Of a stretch of DNA of 64,000 nucleotides, positions 55,985-64,000 are shown in pieces. The notes beneath the pieces were generated by a model. That model had not been told where the DNA came from, ran no database searches, and saw only the letters and a list, made by a program, of their open reading frames with translations. Source of the stretch: Aerococcus agrisoli. GTDB lineage: Bacteria; Bacillota; Bacilli; Lactobacillales; Aerococcaceae. The DNA lies in contig NZ_RKMG01000003.1 of assembly GCF_003797145.1 (NCBI RefSeq), forward strand, positions 1-64,000, given 5' to 3'. Numbering within the stretch: the first letter of the stretch is position 1; every line of letters begins with the position of its first letter. The position numbers were made by a program, and so were the translations under genes.

Positions 55985-56087
55985 GGATATGATTTTAGTT
56001 CTTTAGTCACTAGCGCGTCTAGTGACCCAAGAAAGTCCTTTACAACAATGATCACTTCGGTGGTGTTGTTGTAGAGGGCTTTTTTTC
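55901..56087 (+). promoter_or_regulatory. Ribosome-controlled transcription attenuator upstream of aroF
   Basis: Strand 1 (55902-55913, CTACAACAAAAT) pairs with strand 2 (55965-55976, ATTTTGTTGTAG). Strand 2 (TTGTTGTA) can instead pair with strand 3 (TACAACAA, 56041-56048). Strand 3 (56034-56048) pairs with strand 4 (TTGTTGTAGAGGGCT, 56066-56080) to form a terminator ending in T7. Stalling on Phe/Tyr codons covers strand 1 and frees 2:3 (read-through); reaching the stop covers strand 2 and lets 3:4 form. A separate perfect hairpin GTCACTAG/CTAGTGAC sits at 56006-56026. Confidence 0.85.
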
Positions 56088-56164
56088 TTGCTAAAAATAC
56101 ATGCACCATCTAAATCAGTCGTCTTATTACTTTACAAGTCAAGCCAATTAAAGGAGCAAACAAA

Positions 56165-57073
56165 ATGACAACACAAACAATCCAAGAAACAGAAACGAAC
56201 GCCACTAACAATGAAGAAGCTATCTTAGCCAAAATTAGTGAACCCTACAAACGTGCAAGCCTATCTTACAAAGCAACACCAACTGTCGTTGAAGTAGGTA
56301 ACATTAAAATTGGGGCAGGAAACTTCGCCATGATTGGTGGTCCTTGTTCAATTGAAGGCTTAGACAAACTAGACGAAGTTGCAGCAGCTGTCAAAGATGC
56401 CGGTGCGAATATGCTTCGCGGTGGTGCTTACAAACCAAGAACGTCACCATACGCATTCCAAGGTTTAGGGGAAGAGGGCTTAGAAATCTTAGAACGCGTG
56501 GGTGCCAAATATGACTTACCAGTCGTTACTGAGGTCATGGCTGTAGACCAAGTCGACCTTTTCGATGGCATTGATATGTACCAAATTGGTGCGCGTAATA
56601 TGCAAAACTTCGATTTATTAAAAGTGGTTGGTAAGACCAACAAACCTGTTTTATTGAAACGTGGGATGGCTGCTAGCATCGAAGATATGTTGATGGCGGC
56701 AGAATACATTTTAGCCCAAGGTAATCCAAATGTGGTTTTATGTGAACGTGGTATCCGTACATACGAAACAGCGACGCGTAATACCCTTGATTTATCGGCG
56801 ATTCCAGTGCTTCGTAGTAAGACGCATTTGCCAATTGTGATTGACCCGAGTCATGCGGTCGGTAAACGTGAATGGGTTGAATCAATGGCCATGGCGGCGG
56901 TAGCAGCTGGTTGTGATGGTTTGATTATCGAGATTCACCAAAATCCGGATGAAGCATGGTCAGATGGTCGTCAATCATTAACTTTAGATGCTTACAAGAA
57001 ATTAACCGCGAAAGTACAAGCTTTACATACTTTCTTAAAAGATTTGAATGCAAGTGACGACGATTTAGCTTAA
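56165..57073 (+). CDS. aroF: 3-deoxy-7-phosphoheptulonate (DAHP) synthase
   Basis: A 302-residue DAHP synthase of the type I-beta (KDO8PS-like) family, condensing PEP and erythrose 4-phosphate as the first committed step to aromatic amino acids. [30 protein letters not shown] and the metal/active-site [13 protein letters not shown] are present. It lacks the fused chorismate mutase or ferredoxin-like regulatory domain of some family members; the first about 35 residues are an unconserved extension. No allosteric domain means control may rest on the upstream attenuator. Gene symbol by family usage. Confidence 0.95.
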   Translation: MTTQTIQETETNATNNEEAILAKISEPYKRASLSYKATPTVVEVGNIKIGAGNFAMIGGPCSIEGLDKLDEVAAAVKDAGANMLRGGAYKPRTSPYAFQGLGEEGLEILERVGAKYDLPVVTEVMAVDQVDLFDGIDMYQIGARNMQNFDLLKVVGKTNKPVLLKRGMAASIEDMLMAAEYILAQGNPNVVLCERGIRTYETATRNTLDLSAIPVLRSKTHLPIVIDPSHAVGKREWVESMAMAAVAAGCDGLIIEIHQNPDEAWSDGRQSLTLDAYKKLTAKVQALHTFLKDLNASDDDLA

Positions 57074-57128
57074 AATAAGATTAGAAAATAAAATCGCTGT
57101 TAAGCAGATGACGAATTGAGGGAATAAA

Positions 57129-58265
57129 TTGGAAAAAGTAACAGTAGCTGTTGAAACACCATACGACGTGCTAATTGACCACGATCTATTGAAACATGCG
57201 GCCGCACATTTAGAAGATTTGATTCAAGGTAAGAAAGTCTTGATTGTAACGGATGAAAATGTGGCCTCATTCGGTTACCTTGGTAATCTGCAAGAAGCCA
57301 TTGTGGGGATTACGAGTGGGGTAGACACCTATGTCTTGCCAGCGGGTGAAGCACAAAAATCTGCCGAAAATTATGTCGCCTTACAAGGTCACTTGGCAAC
57401 TCTGAACTATTCACGTTCGGATGTCATTATTGCCCTTGGTGGTGGCGTGATTGGCGACCTAGTTGGTTTTACCGCTGCCACGTACTTGCGCGGGATTGAC
57501 TATATTCAAATCCCAACCACTTTACTATCTGCCATCGATTCATCTGTAGGTGGGAAAACGGCCATTGATTTACCACAAGGCAAAAACTTGGTCGGTGCTT
57601 TTTACCAACCACGTCGCGTCCTTTGTGATTTAGATACTTTTCAAACCTTAGGGGAGACCATTTTTGAAGATGGCTGTGCTGAATTAATCAAGTACGGCAT
57701 GATTCTTGATGGCGATTTACTCGGTCAATTAATGGACCGCGAAAGTCCCTTAAACGCCTTGAGTGGCGACCTAGGTGCAATCGTGAAACGTTGTGTGGAA
57801 ATCAAACGTGATGTTGTCCTAGAAGATGAACATGATCTTGGACTTCGTCAAATGCTGAATTTTGGTCATACCATTGGCCATGCCGTGGAACAAGCATCTC
57901 ACTACAAAGTGTCTCACGGACGTGGTGTGGCAACCGGGATGATCCTAACACAAATTATGGCGGAAAAAGAAGGTTTGACCGAACTCTTCTTAACAGAACG
58001 GTTCAACAAATTATTGAACCAATATCATTTGTTGAACCAATTGAATTTGGTTAAAGACTATGATTTTGAGGACCTAACAGCAGCCATGACCAACGACAAA
58101 AAACGTCGTGGTGGCGAAATTACGGAAATATTCCCTGATTCATTTGGTAAATGCCGTTTGGAAACTATGCCTTTTGACCAATACGCTGGCTACTTAGCAG
58201 CAATCATTGCCGACCTAAAAGCGGACAAGTTACCGATTGTACTTGATGGGGACGAGGTGGCGTAA
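57129..58265 (+). CDS. aroB: 3-dehydroquinate synthase
   Basis: A 378-residue NAD- and metal-dependent enzyme converting DAHP to 3-dehydroquinate. NAD-binding ALGGGVIGDLVGFTAATYLRG is split here by function into GGGV and GDLVGF motifs; the metal ligands are Glu in DGCAELIKYG and His in NFGHTIGHAVE. Starts at TTG 57129 behind GAGGGAA. It stops directly before the aroE start, so translation is coupled. Confidence 0.95.
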   Translation: MEKVTVAVETPYDVLIDHDLLKHAAAHLEDLIQGKKVLIVTDENVASFGYLGNLQEAIVGITSGVDTYVLPAGEAQKSAENYVALQGHLATLNYSRSDVIIALGGGVIGDLVGFTAATYLRGIDYIQIPTTLLSAIDSSVGGKTAIDLPQGKNLVGAFYQPRRVLCDLDTFQTLGETIFEDGCAELIKYGMILDGDLLGQLMDRESPLNALSGDLGAIVKRCVEIKRDVVLEDEHDLGLRQMLNFGHTIGHAVEQASHYKVSHGRGVATGMILTQIMAEKEGLTELFLTERFNKLLNQYHLLNQLNLVKDYDFEDLTAAMTNDKKRRGGEITEIFPDSFGKCRLETMPFDQYAGYLAAIIADLKADKLPIVLDGDEVA

Positions 58266-59159
58266 ATGGACAGTATCACGGATATTAATGGTACAACCCA
58301 GTTCGCGGCCGTGATTGGGCAACCCTTAAGTCATTCCCTATCACCAATAATTTACAACACCGCCTTCAAAACCCAAGACGTCAACATGGTCTATCTTGCC
58401 TTTGAAACCAGTGAGGCTGAAACCATCGACCGTATTAACCATCTGAAAGCATTGGGCGTTCAAGGTATTAATGTGACCATGCCTGGGAAAATGGCAGCCA
58501 TGGAAACAGTCGACAGCCTAGATAAGGCTGCAGCTTATGTCCAAGCTGTAAACATGATTACCACCAATGACGACGGCCAATGGATAGGCTACAACACTGA
58601 TGGTGCTGGTTTGTGGCTGGCTGTTAAAAATAGAGGCGTGTCCCTTGCTGGCAAACGTCTAGTCATTTTTGGTTCGGGTGCAACATCGCGGATTATCTTG
58701 GCCCAAGCCGTATTAGAAGGTATGCTAGATATCACGGTAATTGCCCGCAAGATTCAAGAAAAAGACCATTTGCTAACTGTAGCCCATGCCTTGACCAGTG
58801 ATTATCCTGAACTTGTGTTAAACCTTGTGGATTTGGCTGATGCGCCAGGAGTCGAAGAGGCTGTAAGCAAGGCGGAGATTGTCATCCAATCAACGAGCGT
58901 GGGGATGTCAGGTTCTAAAGACCAGTCCATTTTAGCCAATGCCGAATGGCTACAGGCGGACACGGTTGTGATGGATGTGATTTATGAACAGATGGAAACG
59001 ACTTTTATGAAGCAGGCGAAAGCGCGTGGCTGCAAGGTGATAGGGGGACTTGATATGTTGGTCTTCCAGGCTAAATTAAACTATCAACTGTTTGCCCACC
59101 GTGAGCTACCTGTGGACGAGGTTTTTCGGACGATTGAAAGTCGAATTCACGGACATTAG
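58266..59159 (+). CDS. aroE: Shikimate 5-dehydrogenase
   Basis: A 297-residue NADP-dependent reductase (3-dehydroshikimate to shikimate). Shikimate-binding SHSLSP, the catalytic Lys in NVTMPGK, AVN and the Asp in YNTDGAG are present; the nucleotide-binding loop is IFGSGATSR. The usual NVTVPHK and GAVNT elements read NVTMPGK and QAVNM, a moderate divergence also seen in some quinate/shikimate dehydrogenases. aroD is not adjacent. Confidence 0.9.
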   Translation: MDSITDINGTTQFAAVIGQPLSHSLSPIIYNTAFKTQDVNMVYLAFETSEAETIDRINHLKALGVQGINVTMPGKMAAMETVDSLDKAAAYVQAVNMITTNDDGQWIGYNTDGAGLWLAVKNRGVSLAGKRLVIFGSGATSRIILAQAVLEGMLDITVIARKIQEKDHLLTVAHALTSDYPELVLNLVDLADAPGVEEAVSKAEIVIQSTSVGMSGSKDQSILANAEWLQADTVVMDVIYEQMETTFMKQAKARGCKVIGGLDMLVFQAKLNYQLFAHRELPVDEVFRTIESRIHGH

Positions 59160-59196
59160 GGGCTTGAAAAGGCTATGAAAACTGCTGATAATAGGT

Positions 59197-59225
59197 TTGC
59201 AATTGGCCTTATATAATGCTAGAAT
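59197..59225 (+). promoter_or_regulatory. leuS promoter
   Basis: TTGCAA (59197-59202), 17-nt spacer, TAGAAT (59220-59225), upstream of the T-box. Confidence 0.7.
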
Positions 59226-59237
59226 GATAACGATAAT

Positions 59238-59467
59238 TGATCTTTTCAGAGGTAGTAACAAGCACTGTTCAATTTAGCGAGTATACGGTTGGTGGAAGTA
59301 TATTTGAACGACTTGCGAATTAGGCTGAATCAAAGATGGTTGAGTATGCTTCGGCAGAAAACACCACGTCCCGCCAACGTTATCGGTATGAAGAGTACAA
59401 ACATAGGTGGTACCACGAAAAGAAATTTCGTCCTATATGCGTTTTTTGACGTGTATAGGATTTTTTT
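59238..59467 (+). promoter_or_regulatory. T-box riboswitch of leuS (tRNA-Leu)
   Basis: T-box sequence ATAGGTGGTACCACG (59403-59417) followed by terminator TCCTATATGCG/CGTGTATAGGA and T7 (about 59431-59467). Stem I shows GAGGTAGTAA and apical GCGAGTATACGGTTGGTGGAA elements split here into GCGAGTA and GGTTGGTGG; linker ACGTTATC is present. The probable specifier is CTT (59312-59314), leucine. Confidence 0.88.
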
Positions 59468-59488
59468 ATTGCAAAAGGAGAGAAAAAA

Positions 59489-61906
59489 ATGGCTTTTAAT
59501 CATAAAGTGATTGAGAAAAAATGGCAAAAATATTGGGATGAAAATAAAGAGTTTAAAACTTCTAATGATTTTTCAAAACCTAAATATTATGCAATGGATA
59601 TGTTCCCTTACCCATCAGGTGCTGGTTTACACGTAGGTCACCCTGAAGGTTATACAGCGACTGATATTATGTCTCGTTATAAACGTGCACAAGGTTATAA
59701 CGTGTTACATCCAATGGGTTGGGATGCTTTTGGTTTACCTGCAGAACAATATGCTTTGGATACAGGGAATGACCCTGCTGAATTTACAGCAAAAAACATT
59801 GCAACATTTAAACGTCAAATTAAATCATTAGGTTTCTCATATGATTGGGACCGTGAAATTAATACAACTGATCCTAAGTTCTACAAATGGACACAATGGA
59901 TTTTCACCAAATTATATGAAAAAGGCTTAGCTTACGAAGATGAAATCTTAGTAAACTGGTCTGAAGATTTAGGTACTGTATTAGCCAACGAAGAAATCAT
60001 CGATGGTAAAACAGAACGTGGTGGTTACCCAGTTGTCCGCAAACCAATGAAACAATGGGTATTGCGTATCACTGCTTACGCTGACCGTTTATTAGATGGT
60101 TTAGATAATGTTGACTGGCCAAACTCTGTTGTAGAAATGCAACGTAACTGGATTGGTCGTTCTCAAGGTGCTGAAATCACTTTTGACGTACAAGGTCATG
60201 ATGATTTGTCATTTGCTGCCTTTACGACACGTCCTGACACAATCTATGGTTTAACTTTTGCTGTATTGGCGCCGGAACATGATTTAGTAAAACAAATCGT
60301 GACTGACGAACAACGTGCAGAAGTGGAAGCTTACATCGAAGCTGCTTCTCGTAAATCTGACTTAGACCGTACAGATTTAGCCAAAGAAAAAACAGGTGTC
60401 TTCACTGGTGCTTACGGTATCCACCCATTAACAGGGGAAGCTTTCCCAATTTGGGTTGCTGACTATGTTTTAGCATCATACGGTACAGGTGCTGTTATGG
60501 CCGTTCCTGCTCATGACACACGTGACTACGAATTCGCTCAACAATTTGGTTTAGACATTAAACCTGTTATTGAAGGTGGCGATGTGACGGTTGAAGCCTT
60601 TACTGGTGACGGTCCACACATCAACTCAGGCGAATTAGATGGCTTAGATAAAGAAACAGCTATCGAAAAAGCTATTGGCATTTTAGAAGAAACTGGTAAA
60701 GGTGAACGTACAACTTCTTACCGTTTACGTGATTGGGTATTCTCTCGTCAACGTTACTGGGGTGAACCAATTCCAATTATTCATTGGGAAGATGGTACAA
60801 CTACTACAGTTCCTGAAGAAGAATTACCATTACGCTTGCCAAAATCAAACAACATTAAACCTTCAGGTACTGGTGAGTCTCCATTAGCCAACATTGAAGA
60901 TTGGTTATACGTGACTGATCCTGAAACTGGTATGAAAGGTCGTCGTGAAACCAACACAATGCCACAATGGGCAGGTTCATCTTGGTACTTCTTACGTTAT
61001 ATCGATCCTAAGAACACCAAAGAAATCGCGTCTAAAGAATTAGTGGACTACTGGTACAACGTTGACTTATACATTGGTGGGGCAGAACATGCTGTACTTC
61101 ACTTATTGTATGCACGTTTCTGGAACATGTTCCTATATGACTTAGGTATCGTACCAACTGAAGAACCATTCCAAAAATTATACAACCAAGGTATGATTTT
61201 AGGTGAAGGTAACGAAAAAATGTCTAAATCTAAAGGTAACGTTGTGAACCCGGATGACGTTGTGAACCAATATGGTGCGGATACTTTACGTCTATATGAA
61301 ATGTTCATGGGTCCATTAGATGCATCTATCGCTTGGTCTGAAAATGGCCTTGAAGGTTCTCGTCGCTTCTTAGAACGTGTATGGCGTTTATTCGTAGACG
61401 AAAATGGTAAAATGCGTGACCGTGTAACAACAATGAACTCAGGTGAATTAGACAAGGTTTACCACCAAACAGTGAAAAAAGTTACCGAAGATTTCGATAA
61501 CTTACACTTTAATACAGCAATCTCTCAAATGATGGTATTCGTTAACGAAGCTAACAAAGCAGACAGCTTATACTATGAATACGTGAAAGGTTTCATCCAA
61601 TTACTAGCACCTATTGCGCCACATATCGCTGAAGAAATGTGGGTAATCGTTGGTAATGAACCAGGTATTTCTTACGTACCATGGCCAACATTTGATCCAG
61701 AAAAAACTGTAGATGACGAAATCGAAATCGTTATCCAAGTGAATGGTAAGATTAAAGCCAAAGCCAACATCGCACGCGGTGCTTCTAAAGAAGATTTAAT
61801 CGCGCTTGCGCATGCAAATGAGAAAGTACAAGAAGCAATTGCCGGTAAAACCGTACGAAAAGAAATCGCAGTGCCAGATAAGTTAGTGAATATCGTCGCA
61901 AATTAG
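59489..61906 (+). CDS. leuS: Leucine--tRNA ligase
   Basis: An 805-residue class I synthetase. HIGH-type motif [19 protein letters not shown] near residue 43, editing domain motif [18 protein letters not shown] motif [16 protein letters not shown] near 578, and a C-terminal domain. It charges tRNA-Leu and edits non-cognate residues. The start is supported by AAAGGAGAG. Controlled by the T-box upstream; pdxK follows after 65 nt with no clear terminator between. Confidence 0.97.
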   Translation: MAFNHKVIEKKWQKYWDENKEFKTSNDFSKPKYYAMDMFPYPSGAGLHVGHPEGYTATDIMSRYKRAQGYNVLHPMGWDAFGLPAEQYALDTGNDPAEFTAKNIATFKRQIKSLGFSYDWDREINTTDPKFYKWTQWIFTKLYEKGLAYEDEILVNWSEDLGTVLANEEIIDGKTERGGYPVVRKPMKQWVLRITAYADRLLDGLDNVDWPNSVVEMQRNWIGRSQGAEITFDVQGHDDLSFAAFTTRPDTIYGLTFAVLAPEHDLVKQIVTDEQRAEVEAYIEAASRKSDLDRTDLAKEKTGVFTGAYGIHPLTGEAFPIWVADYVLASYGTGAVMAVPAHDTRDYEFAQQFGLDIKPVIEGGDVTVEAFTGDGPHINSGELDGLDKETAIEKAIGILEETGKGERTTSYRLRDWVFSRQRYWGEPIPIIHWEDGTTTTVPEEELPLRLPKSNNIKPSGTGESPLANIEDWLYVTDPETGMKGRRETNTMPQWAGSSWYFLRYIDPKNTKEIASKELVDYWYNVDLYIGGAEHAVLHLLYARFWNMFLYDLGIVPTEEPFQKLYNQGMILGEGNEKMSKSKGNVVNPDDVVNQYGADTLRLYEMFMGPLDASIAWSENGLEGSRRFLERVWRLFVDENGKMRDRVTTMNSGELDKVYHQTVKKVTEDFDNLHFNTAISQMMVFVNEANKADSLYYEYVKGFIQLLAPIAPHIAEEMWVIVGNEPGISYVPWPTFDPEKTVDDEIEIVIQVNGKIKAKANIARGASKEDLIALAHANEKVQEAIAGKTVRKEIAVPDKLVNIVAN

Positions 61907-61971
61907 TAGACATAGTTTAATAATGTTTGTATAATGATTCTTAGAGTTTAATTAAGAGGAGATGGCAATAA

Positions 61972-62835
61972 ATGAAAAATATTTTAATCATCCACGACGC
62001 TTCTGGTTTTGGGAAATGCTCAACAACTGTAGCATTACCAATTTTATCAGGTATGGCGCTTCAAGGAACAATCCTTCCAACAGCCTTATTATCAACACAT
62101 ACTGGCCCTGGTTTTGAAGGATTTACATTCTTAGACTTAACTGATGAAATGGAAAAAATTGTGGATCATTGGCATTCATTTGGCCTACAATTTGACGCGG
62201 CTTACGTAGGTTACCTTGGAAGCGTTCGTCAAATCAAATTCCTAGAACGTGAATTACCAAAATTATTAAAAGACGATGCAAAATTATACTTAGATCCAGT
62301 TATGGCTGATAACGGCGAATTCTACTACGGTTTCGATGAAGAGTACGCGAAAGAAATGTTAAACTTATGTGCAATTGCTGATGTGATTATGCCTAACCAA
62401 ACTGAAGCGAGCTTCTTATACGGCGTTGAGTACACTGAAGGTGTATGGCCACAAGAAAAAATCGATGAGTTCTTACGCATTGTACGTCAACAAACAAATG
62501 CATCAGTTGTCTTAACAGGTGCTGGTTTTGATGGTCAAAGCCAAACAGGTGCTTACTACTTTGATGCTGAAAATGGCGACCAAGGTTTAGCTACTGCACC
62601 ATTCATCGGTGGTAAATTCCACGGTACTGGTGATATCTTCGGATCAATCTTTGTTGGTGCGCAAGCCAATGGTGCTAGCGTACAAGAAGCAACACAATTG
62701 GCTGTAGATTACATCCCTCGTATCATCGAAAAATCATTAGATGATCCAAACGTAATGCACAACGGTTTACAATTTGAGCTATTCATTGGCGACCTTGCAA
62801 ACTACGTACGTATGTTAAAACAAAACCAAAACTAA
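61972..62835 (+). CDS. Pyridoxamine kinase/phosphomethylpyrimidine kinase-like (PdxK)
   Basis: A 287-residue ribokinase-fold vitamin B6 kinase. Features: N-terminal ILIIHDASGFGKCSTTVA, the TGPGFEGF substrate lid, DPVMADNG (metal-binding), PNQTEASFLYG and the catalytic GTGDIFGSIF with its Asp. Members are usually called pyridoxamine kinase in Lactobacillales and make PLP from salvaged vitamers. It cannot be separated by sequence alone from ThiD-type HMP kinases, but length and lack of thi genes favour PdxK. Terminator at 62870. Confidence 0.85.
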   Translation: MKNILIIHDASGFGKCSTTVALPILSGMALQGTILPTALLSTHTGPGFEGFTFLDLTDEMEKIVDHWHSFGLQFDAAYVGYLGSVRQIKFLERELPKLLKDDAKLYLDPVMADNGEFYYGFDEEYAKEMLNLCAIADVIMPNQTEASFLYGVEYTEGVWPQEKIDEFLRIVRQQTNASVVLTGAGFDGQSQTGAYYFDAENGDQGLATAPFIGGKFHGTGDIFGSIFVGAQANGASVQEATQLAVDYIPRIIEKSLDDPNVMHNGLQFELFIGDLANYVRMLKQNQN

Positions 62836-62869
62836 TCAAGATTAGTAATATTCAAACGAGATATATGAT

Positions 62870-62904
62870 AAATCCGCTTACCTTAACAGGTAGGCGGATT
62901 TTTT
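62870..62904 (+). terminator. Terminator after the pyridoxamine kinase
   Basis: AATCCGCTTACC pairs with GGTAGGCGGATT around TTAACA, followed by TTTTT. Confidence 0.9.
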
Positions 62905-62935
62905 ATTTGTATCGGATATGTTTATATATTTTAAG

Positions 62936-63060
62936 CCTTTGGCTTTGTATTGATGTGCTTTTGACAATGTTTTAGAGATGTGCTTTTCTGTTAGCCTTCG
63001 GCTTAATTTTGGTGTGTTTTTGACCATGTTTTAAAGATTTGCGATTTATGAGCCTTCGGC
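62936..63060 (+). repeat. Two-unit 58-59-bp tandem repeat
   Basis: AGCCTTTGGCTTT (62934) and AGCCTTCGGCTTA (62992) start two similar units sharing TTGATGTGCTTTTGACAATG-like and ATGTTTTAGAGAT-like blocks; a third AGCCTTCGGCTT begins family B copy 3 at 63051. This links the tandem to family B. Confidence 0.6.
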
Positions 63061-63188
63061 TTGTCGTGTATAGTCCTTTAAAAGCCGTGGGACCGCCGGG
63101 AGCCAAGGTCTCCCAGCTTGAAAGCGAGCCAAGGTCTCGCTTTCATCCTTTTTCACGGCTAAAGGACATACACTATCGCCTGCGGCTT
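63051..63188 (+). repeat. Family B structured repeat, copy 3
   Basis: Hairpins GCCGGGAG/CTCCCAGC (one mismatch) and GAAAGCGAG/CTCGCTTTC, both with loop CCAAGGT. The second hairpin differs from copies 1 and 2 by a paired T-to-G and A-to-C change that keeps the stem. It stands between the pyridoxamine kinase and the SIR2 gene. Confidence 0.85.
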
Positions 63189-63257
63189 GGATGGTGTTTC
63201 TAATATATTGTATTTTATAATTATTAATATATGATAAGATTACTTAAAGGTTTGATT

Positions 63258-63383
63258 GTGAATTTTTATATTGGATTATCAAGTTGTTTAGACCTTGATA
63301 TTAAAGTAACTACACCAGAATGGAATATCGTTCGTTGGGATTGTTTATTGGAAAGGGGTATAAATATTGGAAGAATTCGTTAA
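63258..63383 (+). CDS. Small ORF overlapping the SIR2-like gene start
   Basis: A 41-codon frame beginning at GTG 63258 with TTAAAGG 7 nt upstream, ending at TAA 63381-63383, 17 nt inside the SIR2 gene. The product starts MNFYIGLSSCLDLD and contains two Trp and two Cys. It could be a coupled small protein or the eroded end of an older gene. No family recognised. Confidence 0.3.
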   Translation: MNFYIGLSSCLDLDIKVTTPEWNIVRWDCLLERGINIGRIR

Positions 63384-64000
63384 CAATAGTTTATCGGGAG
63401 AAAATTTAGTAAATCAACTAAGAAAAGTTATGACAAGTAAACAACTTAATTTTTTAATTGGATCAGGGGTATCATCTCAAGCAATAGCGCTAATGAAAGA
63501 TTATGCTGGTGATATAGATTCTGTTAATACAAAATTATTAGAATCGGTTATATCCGTAAGTCAAAAGTTACTCTCCAAGGATCTAGAAGGAGAAAGTAAC
63601 ATAGAGAAAAACTATTTTGAATATATTTCATTTATACAATCATTAATTGATGTCCTTAATTTATCAAATTCTAGAATAATACCAAAATCTGTTAATTTAT
63701 TTACTACTAATTATGATTTATTTATAGAATCAGCAATTGATACCTTAATTAAGAATAACCGATTTGTTTTTAATGATGGCGCAAAGGGATATTTTAATAG
63801 AATTTTAGATAGTTCAAATTATAACCAAATAGTGTCCTATAAAGGTTTGAACGATAATTATATAAGTGAGATTCCTTCAATTTCATTGTTTAAACCTCAT
63901 GGGTCGGTAAATTGGGAGTTAATTGATGAAGAAATACTTATTAAAAATGAAATTTCTTCTAATCCAGTTGTTGTTAAACCAGATGGTAATGAGCCTAAAA
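63367..64000 (+). CDS. SIR2-like NAD-binding protein, probable anti-phage effector (truncated by window end)
   Basis: The first 211 residues of a gene that continues past the window. SIR2 core motifs are visible: NAD-binding FLIGSGVS (29-36), FTTNYD (112-117) with the conserved Asn and Asp, and FKPHGSVNW (175-183) with the candidate catalytic H178. This is the SIR2_2 type found in defence systems (SIR2-HerA, DSR, Thoeris-like, Argonaute-linked), where NAD depletion kills infected cells. TTG 63367 has GGAAAGGGG 9 nt upstream. Codon use is more AT-rich than neighbours, and a structured repeat precedes it, suggesting horizontal gain. Partners, if any, lie beyond 64000. Confidence 0.8.
   Translation, partial: MEEFVNNSLSGENLVNQLRKVMTSKQLNFLIGSGVSSQAIALMKDYAGDIDSVNTKLLESVISVSQKLLSKDLEGESNIEKNYFEYISFIQSLIDVLNLSNSRIIPKSVNLFTTNYDLFIESAIDTLIKNNRFVFNDGAKGYFNRILDSSNYNQIVSYKGLNDNYISEIPSISLFKPHGSVNWELIDEEILIKNEISSNPVVVKPDGNEPK

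Overview
The window is chromosomal DNA from a low-GC Firmicute, most likely a member of the Lactobacillales, with Aerococcaceae or Carnobacteriaceae as my best guess. The evidence is the AT-rich sequence, strong AGGAGG-type ribosome sites, T-box leaders on aminoacyl-tRNA synthetase genes, CtsR, SOS, cre, PurR and WalR-type operators, and Bacillus-like gene neighbourhoods (tgt-yajC-comN, ytoI-nrnA, nfeD-floA, rhomboid-glucokinase-rhodanese). No rRNA, tRNA, complete IS, prophage or CRISPR array is visible.

Layout. 0-2 kb: a BceRS-like two-component system without its usual transporter. 2-4 kb: a UmuC-like Y-family polymerase and a YolD-like partner behind two SOS boxes. 4-9 kb: clpB with a CtsR box over its -35, a small membrane protein, and a GH1 phospho-glucosidase with a cre site. 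9-12 kb: a flotillin operon (nfeD-floA-third gene). 12-15 kb: a TIM-barrel protein, tgt, yajC and a comN-like gene. 15.8-20 kb: an MntR-type regulator, dinB, ytoI and nrnA. 20-31 kb: zwf, cshB, DUF1189, sodA, a YfhO-type membrane protein, PBP2B and a zinc-free L33. 31-42.4 kb: rhomboid, formyl-THF cyclo-ligase, glucokinase, rhodanese, T-box-valS, folC-HAD, fhs, radC and csp. 42.6-46.5 kb: a membrane protein and mnmM, divergent from an eight-LysM cell-wall hydrolase. 47.4-55.8 kb: purFMNHDEKC. 55.8-59.2 kb: aroF-aroB-aroE behind a Phe/Tyr leader-peptide attenuator. 59.2-62.8 kb: T-box-leuS and pdxK. From 63.3 kb: the start of an AT-rich SIR2-like gene, probably anti-phage, that runs off the right edge.

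How genes work together. The purine operon makes most of the IMP pathway, and fhs, folC and the cyclo-ligase supply its one-carbon units; purB and purSQL are not here. PurF has lost its glutaminase nucleophile and other glutamine-site residues while keeping the PRPP domain. The aro operon appears to be controlled by ribosome stalling on a 31-codon peptide with 11 Phe/Tyr in 12 consecutive codons, with overlapping 1:2, 2:3 and 3:4 RNA helices.

Several intergenic regions carry structured repeats that I do not recognise: a modular element of about 118 bp with a constant core hairpin and exchangeable paired arms (family A); a 137-bp three-way-junction element in three copies with compensatory changes (family B); AT-rich arrays with a period near 40 bp next to family B in mirrored arrangement (family C); and a GAATG/CATTC array with a 40/41-bp period (family D). 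These repeats, the purF glutaminase loss, the aro attenuator and the SIR2 gene are the most interesting items.
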